This document shows positions 24,622 to 38,100 of a stretch of DNA of 64,000 nucleotides, one piece after another (within the stretch, counting starts at the first letter, position 1; each line of letters begins with the position of its first letter). Under the pieces are notes generated by a model. It saw only the letters and a list, made by a program, of their open reading frames with translations, was not told the origin of the DNA and searched no databases. The DNA comes from Hormiphora californensis (Eukaryota; Ctenophora; Tentaculata; Cydippida; Pleurobrachiidae): NCBI GenBank assembly GCA_020137815.1, contig CM035359.1:4374032-4438031 (forward strand), written 5' to 3'. The translations under genes were made by a program, and so were the position numbers.

Positions 24622-25193
24622 GGTGTGCGGACTCTAGTGCTACACTCTAAGTCTAAAGAGGACTCTATATCTAAATTTAGATTTAGATAAAGAGTCCAAA
24701 TAATTCTAAACTCTAGGAGGACTCTTTATCTAAAAAGTCTACACAGGGCGGACTCTTTATCTAAAAAGTCTAAACAAAGTGGACTCTATATCTACATAAA
24801 TCTAAATTAGATATAGAGTCCGCCTTTCGCCGCGAACTCGAGATTTCGGCCGTTAGGCCGGAAACGAGAGTTTGCTCTACCCCTATACTAATTTAGAAGT
24901 GTTAGGGCCGTTATTTGCGTTCGAGGTTAGGGTTAGTGTTAGGCTTAGGTTTTGGGTTGGGTTAGGATTTTAGACATAGAGTCCAGGTTGGAGGATTTGG
25001 CGCCAAAATGTACTAGAGGACTCTATATCTAAAAATTCTACACAGGGCGGACTCTTTATCTAAAAAGTCTACACAGGGAGGACTCTTTATCTAAACTTTT
25101 TTCAAAATCTAACTGTAGATAAAGAGTCCGTTTTTAGATAGAGTCCGCCTTGGATTAAGATAAAGAGTCCGTTAGCACTAGAGTCCGCCCACC
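24622..25193. mobile_element. Mutator-like MITE with 9-bp target duplication
   Basis: 572 bp flanked by GCCTGGTCA on both sides (24613-24621 and 25194-25202). Termini GGTGTGCGGACTCTAGTGCT and its inverse differ at one base over about 21 bp. The interior is made of many direct and inverted copies of GGACTCTTTATCTA and GGACTCTATATCTA. A perfect 9-bp duplication is the mark of Mutator-like elements. No transposase. Confidence 0.8.
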
Positions 25194-26583
25194 GCCTGGT
25201 CAATGACGGGCCCGTACTATACCGAAGCACAAAGTAGTCACTGTTATATTGGGTGTATAGAACAGCTGTCAGAGCTCGTTACCCCCCTCTGATAGTGCAA
25301 TAAGACAACTATAGTAGTGAGACAACAAGTCAGCCTTATATTTATGAGCTGTCCCTGCATTCCATCTCATTTTAGCGAAACAGATCTTGCTTGCTACCAC
25401 AGCTGCAAACATCGTGTTTTTTATTAGGAAATCAGCGTCAGAGTGAGATTCATTAGCAGGGCGTCTACCGTGCGGCGTTACACAGCTTAAACGAAAGGCA
25501 GGACGTTGAACTGCGATCTTAATCTACAAGCAATAAACACTATAAATCGTTCACTTTAAATCGTAATCTGCTATATAACTTTACTGATCGGTCGGAAACA
25601 GTGCAGAGTACAACGAGAGTTTAATGCGAGAGAGAAGGAAAGAGATAGAGAGAGATAGATAGTGAAAGAGAGAGAAGGATAGAGAAATACAGAGCGAGAG
25701 AGAAAAATACAAAGGATAGAATTATAAACCATACAGTGTGTAACGCATTCTGACACAGTTAATTGCAATCAAATGTAATTACTTTGTAATTAAACCATTC
25801 CTGCAGCAACAATCAGGCATGTACATGATTATAGATGCCAACTGGTTATCAATTTCCTAACTCATCGAGGATAATATATCCAGGAAATGAATTTATTGAT
25901 TTAATAATTGAATTGAATTACTTAGGAAATAAATTTATTGATTTAATATTATTGAATTGTTACTTACTCGATATCATCAGCTGCATCCTCTGGTAAACTA
26001 TCCATTCTGCAGTCTCTGATCCTTTCCTCTTTGTATCACATATGGTTTCACACTAAACTTTCAAGTAAAAATCAGTATCATTTAGCGGAAGTAATGATAC
26101 AAGAATCGAAGATCAGATACAAAATTAGCTGCAAAGCACTATAATTATAGGGTCTTGTGGAAAACAACGCGCAATTCGCAAAACAATTATGGACATGAAC
26201 AGAAATGACAGTAATAGTATGATAGAAGATATGGATAGATAGCTAGATAAGTAGAGATCAGACACTTGTTTTATATTTCTGGTAGTACACATTGACAGTG
26301 GAATGATGAATCTCATAAATACCACCAGTAAAGACCAGTAAAAAGAGCTAGGGCGATATATATGCACTACCAGAAGTATGTCTCGTATAAGAGACTGCAG
26401 AACTCGCCGCTGGTTGTGACAGCAGATCAGTTGTTGTGTGGTATGCAGCTTTGACCTGAATGGAGGGAGGGAGGAGTCTGACTAGGTTGTCGGCATATAG
26501 TTAAAGCCTGGCAAGTGGGCGTGAATTCCGGCCTCCTATCTCGGATCCATTTCTACGACTCCATATCTCTATCCATATCTTTA

Positions 26584-26600
26584 TCTCTCTCTATCTATTC

Positions 26601-26654
<54 letters not shown>

Positions 26655-26677
26655 TTCTCTTTCTCTCTTTCTCTTAG
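26584..26677. repeat. (CT)n microsatellite
   Basis: CT units with scattered variants. Confidence 0.95.
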
Positions 26678-28368
26678 CATCATCAACAAGTTTTCATTTC
26701 CCGTCGTGTCAAGTGCGTCGTCTACTTTTGGGAAAAACATAGCAAAATAACTCCGACTGGGACGATTAAGTAAACGAGTGAATAACTACATCTAGATATG
26801 GACAACATAAGAAACAGCTCTATGCACTGGGTAATTTGCCAAAATTTGGGCAGGTTGCCAAGCCTGTGATCTAGTATCTAGGGCATGTGTTTCCCAATTG
26901 CCTTGCTGAGCTTGGAGCAATTGAGGTAGTACATAATATAACGTTCGAATCAAAACGGAAGTATATCAGAACACTTGATATACCGGAGAATATCACAAGA
27001 TCTATCTATCTTTTTGGAGAAACTAGGATGAACTGATTATCCGGATGTGGTCCGGAAACTTAGGCAGATGTAAATAAACAGTGGCACACAATCTCACAAA
27101 CACACAAACACAAGTAACTGTGACATTACCAAGTGGTTAGGTATCTTCTTCTATCTCTCGTTACTCACCATCAGTTGTCTCTCACAATAATTATGTAGGC
27201 ATGCATTAGGCGGGAAGTGACAAATGTAAGAAGCGGAAGCAAATGAAACGATGAGACATGCAAAAGAGATAGAGAGATAAGCAGCAACAAAAATAGTTAG
27301 GAGATGGAGAGATAGGAAAGGAAGTAAATATGCAATAGTATAATGATAGATCATTAATCAGAGCGATCTGCGATATGAACTTCCTAATATTAACATGTTA
27401 GTCTATTCGAGACATATGAACTCTAGTTTTTAGTTCACTTCCTGTTATTATCTTTTTGACCAATATTATATCCGGTATCTTTCATTTAAGCGGAAACACA
27501 ATTGAATATCACGGTCGCTTGTAGTGGGAAAACGGTAATGGAAAACGAAGATACAGTAAGACGACGCGCAACCGTGACCAATCAGGGCGCTAGTACGTGC
27601 TGACACATGAACTTTTTGCCGCGCGTTATGCACCGTGCGCGTCTCCTTACTGTATTTTGCGTTACCGTATTTTGACTGCAAGCAGCACTGTATGGTACAA
27701 CCCGGAACTTGAAACAAGAGGGGAGGACAATATATTTAGAGCTATAACGTCAGCAGTTTCTTTTTACGTCAGAACTTCTCTAGCGGTCAAAAATTGTATT
27801 GTGTGGTGTTCTTTTATTTCTGCATTTTCCTAAATTTTTCTCATTGGTCGTTTTTACAGGCCCGGTTTTTCTGTCTGACTATTCAGCTAAATAAACATCT
27901 CAATATCAAGACCCTTCAAATCACACGACATCATTATGTATCGTAATTTCGACTAGGACAATATTCAGGGAATGAATAATAGGTAGGAATGAACAATAGT
28001 GCAATGCGGAGGGTACAACAAACACGGAGTCGATAAAGTTGGAAATTGTAAACGGAGAAAGAATGTGAAGTGGCACGATGCAGGAGCTATGTTTAAACCA
28101 CAACAGAAAATACAGAAAAATAGTGCACAAAAACGGGAGAACAGCAGCTGTGTACAACAACAGCACTGTAAGTGGAATATACAAATGTTGTAAAGAAACA
28201 AACACAATTAATATAATTGTTTAGTGAAACAACTCTCACTAACTAAAACACACGTATAGTTCATGTGTTGTTGTACATCTGAGTGAAAACAAGCAGATAC
28301 AAGCTCGGCGTGAATTGGTGCTGTGCACATGCAAAAACACAGGCAACAAATTTGATAAATTGAATTTC

Positions 28369-28373
<5 letters not shown>

Positions 28374-28432
<59 letters not shown>

Positions 28433-28620
28433 GAGGAGAGGAGAGAGAGAGAGAAGAGAGCATCGCGCGAGCAGAGCGCTCGAGAAAAGAGATAGAGAGA
28501 GCTATAGTACTATAGAGAGAGAGAGACTCTATCGCTCGCTATAGCTCGAATCTCTCTCAGCTCGCATCGCCTTCTCCTCTCGCGCTCGCTCTCTCTCTCT
28601 CGCTCTCCTACCGCTTGCCC
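28374..28620. repeat. (GA)n tract with inverted CT-rich partner
   Basis: GA run at 28374-28460, a 100-bp region with short palindromes such as CTATAGTACTATAG, then a CT-rich run at 28575-28610 that could pair with it. Confidence 0.8.
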
Positions 28621-30569
28621 TTGTGTTTGGTGTTTGATTGTTTGCGTCAGAAATTTTTCTCGTGAAGCACAAAAAGTGTTGACGCTGTTACAACTAATAA
28701 AACTTCGTATCTTGTCCACATAAACAGGATAATAAGGTCATCAAAATTGTACACACAAATGACAAATATGTACTAAACTTAGGAGGAAGGAATGCACAAG
28801 ACCAAAAACAATGGAACGAATGATGCATCATTTTATACATGCACCCTTTGTACATATAGGGTAAAGTAAAGGGAGGAAGTAGTGTGTACAAAACATGTTC
28901 TAAAATGGAATAAGAGGAAGCTACATAAAACTAAACAGTGAGCTGTGAGATCCTAAACTACATTCAGGTCGCATGATATATGAAACAAGGATCTTGAAAA
29001 AAGTCAAATATCGGAATCTAATTCAAAATTAAATTGTTTATGCCTATTTTAAAAACATTTTATCTTGGTACCGAAAAGGTCTAATTATTCAAAGTCTGAA
29101 TCCAAGATTCTCAAGAATAAAGACAAAGGCACGCCCTAAACACAATCATAACAGGCGTCACAATGAGAGGAGAAAACAAGATCAAAATATATGATAAGAT
29201 TATACACGAGAAAAAAAAACCAAAGAGAGAAGAGAGATATAGTGGTAAAGGAGTGTATAGGAATCATTCTTGAACTTCCCACATCAAACTAACCCATTAG
29301 AACCCCGTAATGCCAAGACGTAGTTTATTCAAACAATTGACAATACAATTACAGAACAAAATGGGAAATGATTTCCAACACAGAGCCATGTTTCCGTATC
29401 TAGTGATTCCACAAAACAAGGCGTTTTAATCAAAATCTTTTGATGTGTTGGCATATTGACAAAACCAGAAGGAGAATCAATTGTTGGATTCTAGAAATTA
29501 TTGGCCGTATGTTTTCATTATGTAATTTTAATGAAATGATGTCATCTCCAGATGTATCCCGCATTCATCTAACAGCTATTTATACAGAGAGCTATTTCTA
29601 TGTTCTGATAATTATGCCAGCTGCTGATTAAAAATGACGTGCTTAGTTTTAATCACGTCATAATTGGAGATATTGAATTATGGACAATTACATAAGCTAT
29701 ACCAAGGACAATCAGAGATACCTTTTAGTTATACCCAAAGTTATACAGCCCAAAAACCAAGGTTATAATACCCATTACTCAAATTAACAAACTTCCTAAT
29801 TAACTATCTTACCGTGGTGAAAATATGGATGTCGTCAAATGTTTCATTTTCTCCCTGTAATGAAGGAAAAGAGGGGTTAACAATTAACTCAATATTGCTC
29901 CATTATATATTGTAACAACTTGATAGATCGGGTTCATAGGCGACCCCTTGGCCCCCAGATCCAGATCCGAGTAGAAGGGCTTGTGCGAGTTTCTAAATTC
30001 GTAAAACCGCCCGTTTCAAGCCCGTTTTGGGGAAACCCGTCTAGACGACGGTGGAACTATCCAGACAACGTTTGGATAGTTCCAAACTTGCCCCCTTTCC
30101 CTATAATAACTCCCTGGCTAGTTATAGAATTTAAACATGTCAGGTCCAGTTAAATTAAACAGGAACCACCACAAAGAATATGGGAAGAGGAAAACACTTT
30201 TTAAACAGCTGCTGTGGTGCATTTTATTGGTTTGAAAAATGTATGCCCCCCACAATGAAAAAAAAGGTTCTGTCTAATCGTAATTGTAATCCAGACCCTT
30301 TTTTACTCGTAGCCCGGATATTAGATCGGAAGAAAAAATGGGGTAGGAGAATATGGAATATATCGAGAACTGTTGGATTATGTTGGACAGAAACTGCAGA
30401 CGTAAGAAATACACACTGTGTACTAGTTAGACACTGTTATAATGGACTAGACACAATTTGTGTGTACTTACTCAATCTCATGTTCCATGTGGTGTGCTGC
30501 CTCAACCATGTGCTGAAATAATTAGTATAATTAGTAAACTAATTACAGTGTGATTAATATTTAATTTGG

Positions 30570-30672
30570 CGGCCCTAATTTACCGGGCGGCCCCTATTTA
30601 CCGATTTTCCGATAGATTAAATTAATGGCCAAAAACCCTTCCCCAGCATCCCGATAAATCGGGGTCCGACTG
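30570..30672. mobile_element. pogo-like MITE remnant
   Basis: Right end CGATAAATCGGGGTCCGACT and an internal TTTACCGGGCGGCCCC; same family as 20678-20975. The left terminus is eroded. Confidence 0.5.
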
Positions 30673-30700
30673 TGTTAATAACACTGTTACTAATCAGTTA

Positions 30701-30939
30701 AGGGGCGATTCAAAAAGTACGTCCATGATTTTTGGTCATTTTTTACCCCCCCCCCCCCCTCCCTCCCCCTGTCCAGGCCTGTCCGTCCACCTATATCAGT
30801 AAAATCAGTAAAAATTTTCTTCAAAACCTGGGACAGTCCGAATTGCGTCAACCCCCACCCACCCCCCTGTCCAGAGATGTCCGAAATCAGCTACTTCCCC
30901 CTTCCCCCTACCCCTGGACGTCCTTTTTGAATCGCCCCT
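30701..30939. mobile_element. MITE with 24-bp inverted termini
   Basis: Left end AGGGGCGATTCAAAAAGTAC and right end its inverse, GTCCTTTTTGAATCGCCCCT. The interior is C-rich. TTA/TAA flanks make the target duplication ambiguous (2-3 bp). No ORF of note. Similar termini are widespread in animal genomes, but the superfamily cannot be assigned from this. Confidence 0.7.
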
Positions 30940-32633
30940 AACTTATAGTGATTTAATTAACTACATATGTGGTTAAACTATCACCTCTATTAACTTACTA
31001 TGATTAGCCCTGGCTGTAGAAAAAGAGGGAAAATGGAAACAGTAAACAAAACAGGACGTGAATTAGGGCCAGAAAAATTCATAATAAGAGCTTGTATTGT
31101 TCATACAACAGCACAAATTAGAGCTGGAATTACACTTTGTATCAAAATGTGGTGCTTAGGAAAATGAGAGAGTCAAGACCAACTTTCGCTGCTAGCTGGA
31201 TACATTTTTTTAGAGAAAGATATAACATTCCACCCCTATTATGATAGTGACCTGAACTTGGCACGGATAACATTTTGTAAATCAAACTAGTCAAAAAACC
31301 ATGATCTAGATAAATTGCCAGGGTTTGATAGTGGGAGAGTTTGTTACTTTAACTTAGTTAATAACTAGTGGGAGAGTTTGGTATTTTAACTAGAGGGAGA
31401 GTTTGTTACTTTAACTAATGGGAGGGAACTAACCCGAAGGTGAAGTAGTGGACTGGGTGCTCTGACTGGTTTGCTACCAGTGGACGAGACCCTTCTTCTG
31501 TGTACGTTTGGAGAAAGATGATTTGGACTTGAACCTCCACTTGAACAACTTGTGTCTGCAAAAAGGGGGGTTGGGAGAGTTTGTTACTTTAACTAGTGAT
31601 CAGAGAGAGAGAGAGATAGCAACTAGAACAACCGCTTCAGCTGGTCTGAATTCTATAATTTAAAGTTAGCAGGGTTTTGAAAGAGAAAACGCATGATGCC
31701 ATGGTGCCTTGGCATGTCTCGTCTGATCTCTTTCTCAAAATTCAGCACATACAATATCCTTTCTCCATCATGGCTACCCGATTTCATTCTTACCTCCGCC
31801 ATGCCCTCCATAGTTTGGATGAGGTGCCTCTAGTGATACTCTCTTTATTTTGGGACCCCGCGGCGGCTTCCGGTTATCACCTGAAGACGTTTGGACCTGC
31901 ACAAATAGGAGTTAGCAGTTAGTTATACGGCGAGTGAGAGTCATGAGAGAGTCGACTGTTACTTTAACTAGAGAGAGAGAGATTCCTATAACTCACTCGT
32001 GGAGGGAGGGTGTTAAACTTTCCTTTCACCATATCTAATCATCTGCATCAACCAATTCAAGTAAATTAATGAATTGGATTCTCGACTAGAGGAAATCGCC
32101 AAGTGGTTTGTAAAATATAATAATAGGGCACCGTTTTGTAACCGTTTGGAATGTATGTGGTTTAAAACAGTACACTTGTGGCTTGTTGAGTATAATTAGG
32201 AGACACGGGGTTACAACTTGAGGGAAAGCACAGCAGAACTAAAAGGTAAACGAATGAATGCATGATAGAAGTAAAGCAAGTTGGGAATGCAAATTCGAGC
32301 CTGTATAAAAGCAAGCGAGCTGGAGTAGAAGCTGCAGTAAGATAGAACAACTTGGAAAGGGAGAACAAGTTAGAAGGATAGAAGGGAGGGAAGGGAGGTG
32401 TTAAAGTGTCAACAAATAGTGTTACCGCGGGGTGTATACATGAAGCGTACTGCAGAAGGAAGTATACAGAAACTGCAATGTAGGAGGGAAGTTAAAGTTG
32501 GATTCTGTTATAACGATCTCGAGAGGTAAACAGTTGAGCAGTTTATACTGGCGTACTAGAAAGACAGGTACTGTTGAGAAGAGAAAAGAGAACTCTTTCA
32601 CCTGTCAAACAGAAGTGGCATGTGCTCTTTTAA

Positions 32634-32649
32634 GAAAGAGAGAGAAAGA

Positions 32650-32707
<58 letters not shown>

Positions 32708-32830
32708 AAGAGAGAGGAGCAATGAGAAGGGAGGTGTAAATTTATGAGCGTGCACAGCAAATACCTTATAACGCATGAATTTTGACAGGACTTCGACGAG
32801 AATGAGCAAGAGAAAGGAAGAAAAAGAGAG

Positions 32831-32909
<79 letters not shown>

Positions 32910-32910
32910 A
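32634..32910. repeat. Two (GA)n microsatellites
   Basis: GA runs at 32634-32704 and 32827-32908 separated by 120 bp of ordinary sequence. Confidence 0.95.
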
Positions 32911-33958
32911 GAGAAAACGAAGCGTTCTGTTTAGATCTTGGTGTGTTTTGGGCTTTGGCAGCTAAGCGCCACGTACAGGGGATAGCACGACGTGCCCAAT
33001 CTGGTGTTAAATAACAAGTTAAATTTAACTCTATCAACCCGGACTACGAGATGCACCACGGCGCGGCGGCCACAAGCATTTCATGATATTGAAACTAAAC
33101 ACATTGGCCATTGTATGGCGGCGCCCATACCCCATTCCCCAATTTGATTCTCAGATGGGTCGCGGCCCCAGACAGACTTCAAAGGTGTTTCGGCACATCG
33201 CACTCCTTGTTTGAGGACTTTAGTTTGAATCTGAGGTGTCTGTGGATGACAAGTGGATGACAAGTAAAGTGGTGTTCGGTAGACCAAACTACGTAGTACG
33301 TAGATTGTCTTTCGGGTGTAAGCTCACAGCCTACCCGGGCCGGAGTGATCAGAGCCGAAAACTTTTGTTAGGCCTTGGCTGTAATATGTATCGTGTGACG
33401 TGTACGCTAGGGTACACCTTACAAACCCGACCCTTTGTCCTTTACTTTGTACACCATATAAAGAGCAGAAAGTTAGAAACAAGCAAGAGCGAAAATGTAT
33501 AATCCAAGCTTTAGACTTTAGAGGGAGAGATCCAAGAGAACTGAAATTCCTAACCACTGACCTAACAGGTGCCTCTGCGTTTCTTCTCTTTTCTCTGTGG
33601 GGGGTGCAATTAAAGTCAATTCTTTATAATTAAAAGACACAGTGCGTGACGCAATACATCGACACACGGGGAGGAAAACGTGTACAACTGTACAAGAAAC
33701 GTCACAATGTGGTTCAGGTGCCAAATTATGAACGCCATTCAGTGACCGGATGACTTCATGTGTTGGCATTAAACTATCATCGTTGAGCCTCGAGTAAGGA
33801 GTGGCACGGCTGTCGTTACAGCCTACAGGAAGCTAGGCGATTTTTTTCAGCTGGTTGCTTTGGGGTATCTACTTAGTACTTGGGTGGATCTTGTCGGCAA
33901 TCAGTACCAGTCCTTTATCGAATCTGATACACAAAGACCAAAGTAGTCAGTCGCTTCG

Positions 33959-34013
33959 AGCAATTCAGCTTCGACTTTCGAGAGACTCGCTCGAAAGTCG
34001 AAGCTGAATTGCT
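33959..34013. repeat. Perfect 24-bp hairpin
   Basis: AGCAATTCAGCTTCGACTTT.. (33959-33982), a 7-nt loop and its exact reverse complement (33990-34013). No terminal duplication seen. It could be a small-RNA precursor or the relic of a tiny inverted-repeat element. Confidence 0.8.
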
Positions 34014-34686
34014 GAATCACCAAATCAGGGATAATTTATATTAACAATATATTATTTTTAATTAAGTTGAGAAAGAAAATGTTTCTTCCTTTCTTGATTT
34101 TTATCTTTTCAATTTTAATTAACCGATGACGAGAATTTTCAGAAAAATTCTTGAAAAAAAAACATTTTCAAGAAATTCTTCAAATTTAATTTAATTAAAT
34201 AAAACTTAATAATCCGCGCGCGGCTCAATTCAATTAGCACGCGCTAAACAAAAGCCGCGCGACAAGTTCCAGATTTTGTGTGGCGCGTGCGGTGCTTTAT
34301 TTTTTCTTAAATTGGCCTGACAGCTAATAAGTAAGAAACTTGATTTGGAGGTTCAGTTACTCTTTGGAGGATCATGTCGAGTTCTTCCATCTGTATAGTA
34401 TCGATCCCACTGCTTGACTGCTGCCTGGTCCAACTCCAATATTCAATAATATAATAATAGTCTAGCCGGCCTTGATGAGACTGTAGACCCCATTTGATCA
34501 GACAGTGAATGCAAAGTAAAAACTCAGGTATAATTTGTTGTGAAATTATGTTATCAGCAAACATTTGCACAAATATGTACATCCAGATAAAACAAATATA
34601 TAAGCCCGAAACTTAAGGTTAACTCAAGGTTAACTTTATCTTAGAAACTCTGAAGTCTCTTTGGCTCAGGCGCAAAAATTACCCCT

Positions 34687-34692
34687 TTTATT
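34687..34692 (-). terminator. Possible MICAL polyadenylation signal
   Basis: AATAAA on the minus strand about 375 nt beyond the MICAL stop codon. Single motif, no other support. Confidence 0.3.
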
Positions 34693-35063
34693 CACAATCT
34701 AAACAAGCTAAATGTTGAGGTCGAGGATAGTTTGGGCCAAAAAAAATCATCCCAACCATTGGTTCAAAATCAAATATCAGGGAAAAGGCACACTCTATAA
34801 GAGATAAAAGATTGCATCAATGTATATTGCTCGATCTACTAACTACAATTTCTACAACATTTTGCCAATAATACTTCGTTCTGTTAGTACAAAATACACT
34901 TCATCCCCTAAATTAAACACTTATATTATGTTAATAAAAGGAAGGAAAAAATACAATTTGCAGTGTCCCATGGTCATTGGTCACAGGTCTGCTGTTGCAG
35001 CAGAGCAGTAAAGTCCTGACAGGTCAATGCTCTGGCAGGTCTGACTTTTAAACTTTTAAAATT

Positions 35064-35130
35064 CTAAACATCAGTTTGTTTCTGTTGAAGGACACGAATC
35101 GTCTGTCCGATCCTGTCGGAGTGGGGTGAA
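35064..35130 (-). CDS. MICAL: MICAL exon 19: C-terminus and stop
   Basis: Acceptor CCCCTATTTTTCAG is in the last (lowest-coordinate) of 14 tandem copies; phase 2 in. It encodes [20 protein letters not shown] then V and TAG at 35064-35066. Splicing to an upstream copy would usually give the shorter end [11 protein letters not shown]. The phase match and open frame support it, but no homology confirms this short exon. Confidence 0.6.
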
Positions 35131-38100
35131 CTGAAAAATAGGGGTTTTAGTACAACTACCAACACTGTCCGATCCTGTCGGAGTGGGGTGAACTGAAAAA
35201 TAGGGGTTTTAGTACAACTACCAACACTGTCCGATCCTGTCGGAGTGGGGTGAACTGAAAAATAGGGGTTTTAGTACAACTACCAACACTGTCCGATCCT
35301 GTCGGAGTGGGGTGAACTGAAAAATACAGGGGTTTAGTACAACTACCAACACTGTCCGATCCTGTCGGAGTGGGGTGAACTGAAAAATAGGGGTTTTAGT
35401 ACAACTACCAACACTGTCCGATCCTGTCGGAGTGAGGTGAACTGAAAAATAGGGGTTTTAGTACAACTACCAACACTGTCCGATCCTGTCGGAGTGAGGT
35501 GAACTGAAAAATAGGGGTTTTAGTACAACTACCAACACTGTCCGATCCTGTCGGAGTGAGGTGAACTGAAAAATAGGGGTTTTAGTACAACTACCAACGT
35601 CTGTCCGATCCTGTCGGAGTGAGGTGAACTGAAAAATAGGGGTTTTAGTACAACTACCAACACTGTCCGATCCTGTCGGAGTGAGGTGAACTGAAAAATA
35701 CAGGGGTTTTAGTACAACTACAAACACTGTCCGATCCTGTCGGAGTGGGGTGAACTGAAAAATAGGGGTTTTAGTACAACTACCAACGTCTGTCCGATCC
35801 TGTCGGAGTGAGGTGAACTGAAAAATAGGGGTTTTAGTACAACTACCAACACTGTCCGATCCTGTCGGAGTGAGGTGAACTGAAAAATAGGGGTTTTAGT
35901 ACAACTACAAACACTGTCCGATCCTGTCGGAGTGAGGTGAACTGAAAAATAGGGGTTTTAGTACAACTACAAACAGACAGACAGAAATACAGACAGAGAG
36001 AGAGGGAGAGACAAACAGACAAACAAACAGACAGACAGACAGACAGACAGAGGAACAAAGAAACAAAGAAACAAACAAAGAGGTGAACTAAAAAATAGGG
36101 GTTTTAGTACAACTACCAACAGACAGACAGAAATACAAACAGACAGAGAGAGAGAGGGAGATAGATACACATACAGACACACATACAGACACACATACAG
36201 ACACACAGACAAACAGACAGACAAACAGACATACACACAGACAGACAAACAAAGAAAGAAACAAAGAAATAAAGAAACAACCAAACAAACAAACAAACAA
36301 ACAACCAAACAAACAACCAAACAAATAAACAAACAAACAAACAGACAGACAAACAAACAAACAAACAAACAAACAAACAAACAAACAAACAAACAAACGA
36401 ACAAACAAACAAACAAACAAACAAACAAACAAACAGATAACATACTTGTATTCATAATAAAGTGACTTTAGGTAACTGTTGTACTCAGTCCGGCCCCACT
36501 GTCTCAGCTCCTTTCCCCCATCTTTATACGCCTCCACATATGCTATCTCATCACTCATCCTCTTGTTGGTGTTATCCATGGTATCTGCACGTGCAGCATC
36601 ATTCCGTGGTGGATCACGTGGCTTGTCTCTCAATGAGCTGTGGGTAGTGTCACGTGGCTTGTCTCTCAATGAGCTGTGTATGGTGTCTGCCCCTCGTGTT
36701 GTGGTACTGCCCCTCAGAGAACTATTTCTATCATATCGCAACATGGATGGATCAATAGGTAGTCCACTGCATGCTCTCTGTTTCACTGGACCGGTAGTAG
36801 CTGCTCTCTGTTTTGTAGTTTCTGGACCTGCTGATGTGGAGGTCTCGGAGGATGAAGTGGTGGGTCGTTTATATTTGTGTACCAGCCGATCGATAGTCCT
36901 GTCCAGGCTACTGCTAATCTGGGCCATGACACGTGTTCTCCTTTTTGAGGAGGCCGGACCACCCTGATCCTTTGATTTGGACCCACCACCAGCACCACCA
37001 GCAGCACTGATATCACGTGGTCCACGCTCTGAGCTCCAACCCCGGTTCTCTTTGGACCCACTACTGCTGCTTGGTTTTCTGTATTTAGCAAGGATCTTAT
37101 CTACATCAGGGTCTTCTGGTCTGGTGAACTTTGCTATCCTGTCCTGCCTACTCGCATCACCCGTCACGGGTTTAGTTTCCATGGTGATGGGTTTAGTTTC
37201 CATGGTGACGGGTTTAGTTTCCATGGTGACGGGTTTAGTTGTAGCAGGTGATCCCGCTGATTGTTGCCTCTTCACCGACGCTTTCTTCTCATTGGTGGTT
37301 GAAGGGGTTGTCGGGGCGGACACCTGTCTGCTGATTGGAATGTGGGACTGCCTCCTTTCTTCCTGGATCTTGTTCCGTGGCGGGGTGTCCACGGTGTGAG
37401 ATCTAGCGGGTTTGCGGGGTGGTAGTTGAGTTGTTGGAGATTCAGATTTTAACCGGTTAGACACAGCATAAGATGGGGCACGTGGGGAAGTCTTGGATCG
37501 TGGATAGGTAGTTTTTGGAGTTGTCACTTCATCTTTTGGTAGAGTTGCTGATTTCTGGGAAGGCGGCGTCCAGGAGAGTCTTGAAAGTGGAGGTTTGATG
37601 TTTGTTCGTTTGGGGGTCGTGTCGCCGGCAGCTGTTTTTGGTGCCGTTTCAGTAGCTTTTGTAGGTGTCGTTTCAGTGGCTCTATTTGCGTAACTAAACG
37701 CTTTCTTAGTGACGTCACTACCTTGACATCTAGTGACGTCACTACCTTGACATCTAGTGACGTCACTGCCTTGACATCGAACCCGGGAGTCTGCACTACT
37801 TGAGCTAGGGGTCTTTGACCGTGATCGCGGCATCTGATCACTAATTGTGTTCCTTTCATTATGGCTAGATGTACTACCACTACTTCCCTTCCTATACCGG
37901 GAGAGTGGCTGAGTTATCCCTTCTGGTGATGCTCTGGTTGTGACACTCCCCACTCTCTGGAGAGAACTAACGCTGTTGGTCCGTGCAGTTTTCAGATCTG
38001 TCAAACTGTTCTTATGATCTCCTGATCCCCTCCCCTGATCTTGTGTTAGCCCACTGATGGTACTTGATATTGATATGGTACTGCCACCACTAGCTAGCGA

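Larger units (their letters stand above)
25203..30569. other. Non-coding stretch
   Basis: AT-rich sequence with GA/CT tracts at 25.62-25.70, 26.6 and 28.4-28.6 kb. ORFs up to about 94 codons lack recognisable domains or plausible splice partners. Confidence 0.5.
30940..35060. other. Mostly non-coding stretch downstream of MICAL
   Basis: GGGAGAGTTTGTTACTTTAA recurs four times at 31.33-31.60 kb. Two GA tracts lie at 32.6-32.9 kb and a perfect hairpin at 33.96 kb. ORFs of 75-113 codons near 30.2 and 33.2-33.7 kb are not recognisable. MICAL's 3' untranslated region probably fills 34.7-35.06 kb. Confidence 0.45.

Noticed and set aside
34307-34582. Minus-strand ORF considered as a further MICAL exon or bMERB domain
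   Set aside because: It has no heptad-rich helices or bMERB motifs, and exon 19 already ends the frame with a stop.
35100-35975. CRISPR-like regular repeats
   Set aside because: The units are head to tail with no unique spacers, and the genome is eukaryotic.
36088-36445. C-terminal extension of the large MICAL exon with CLFVCLFV repeats
   Set aside because: It is translation of a CAGA/CAAA microsatellite beyond a good GTATGT donor; splicing to exon 19 keeps phase.
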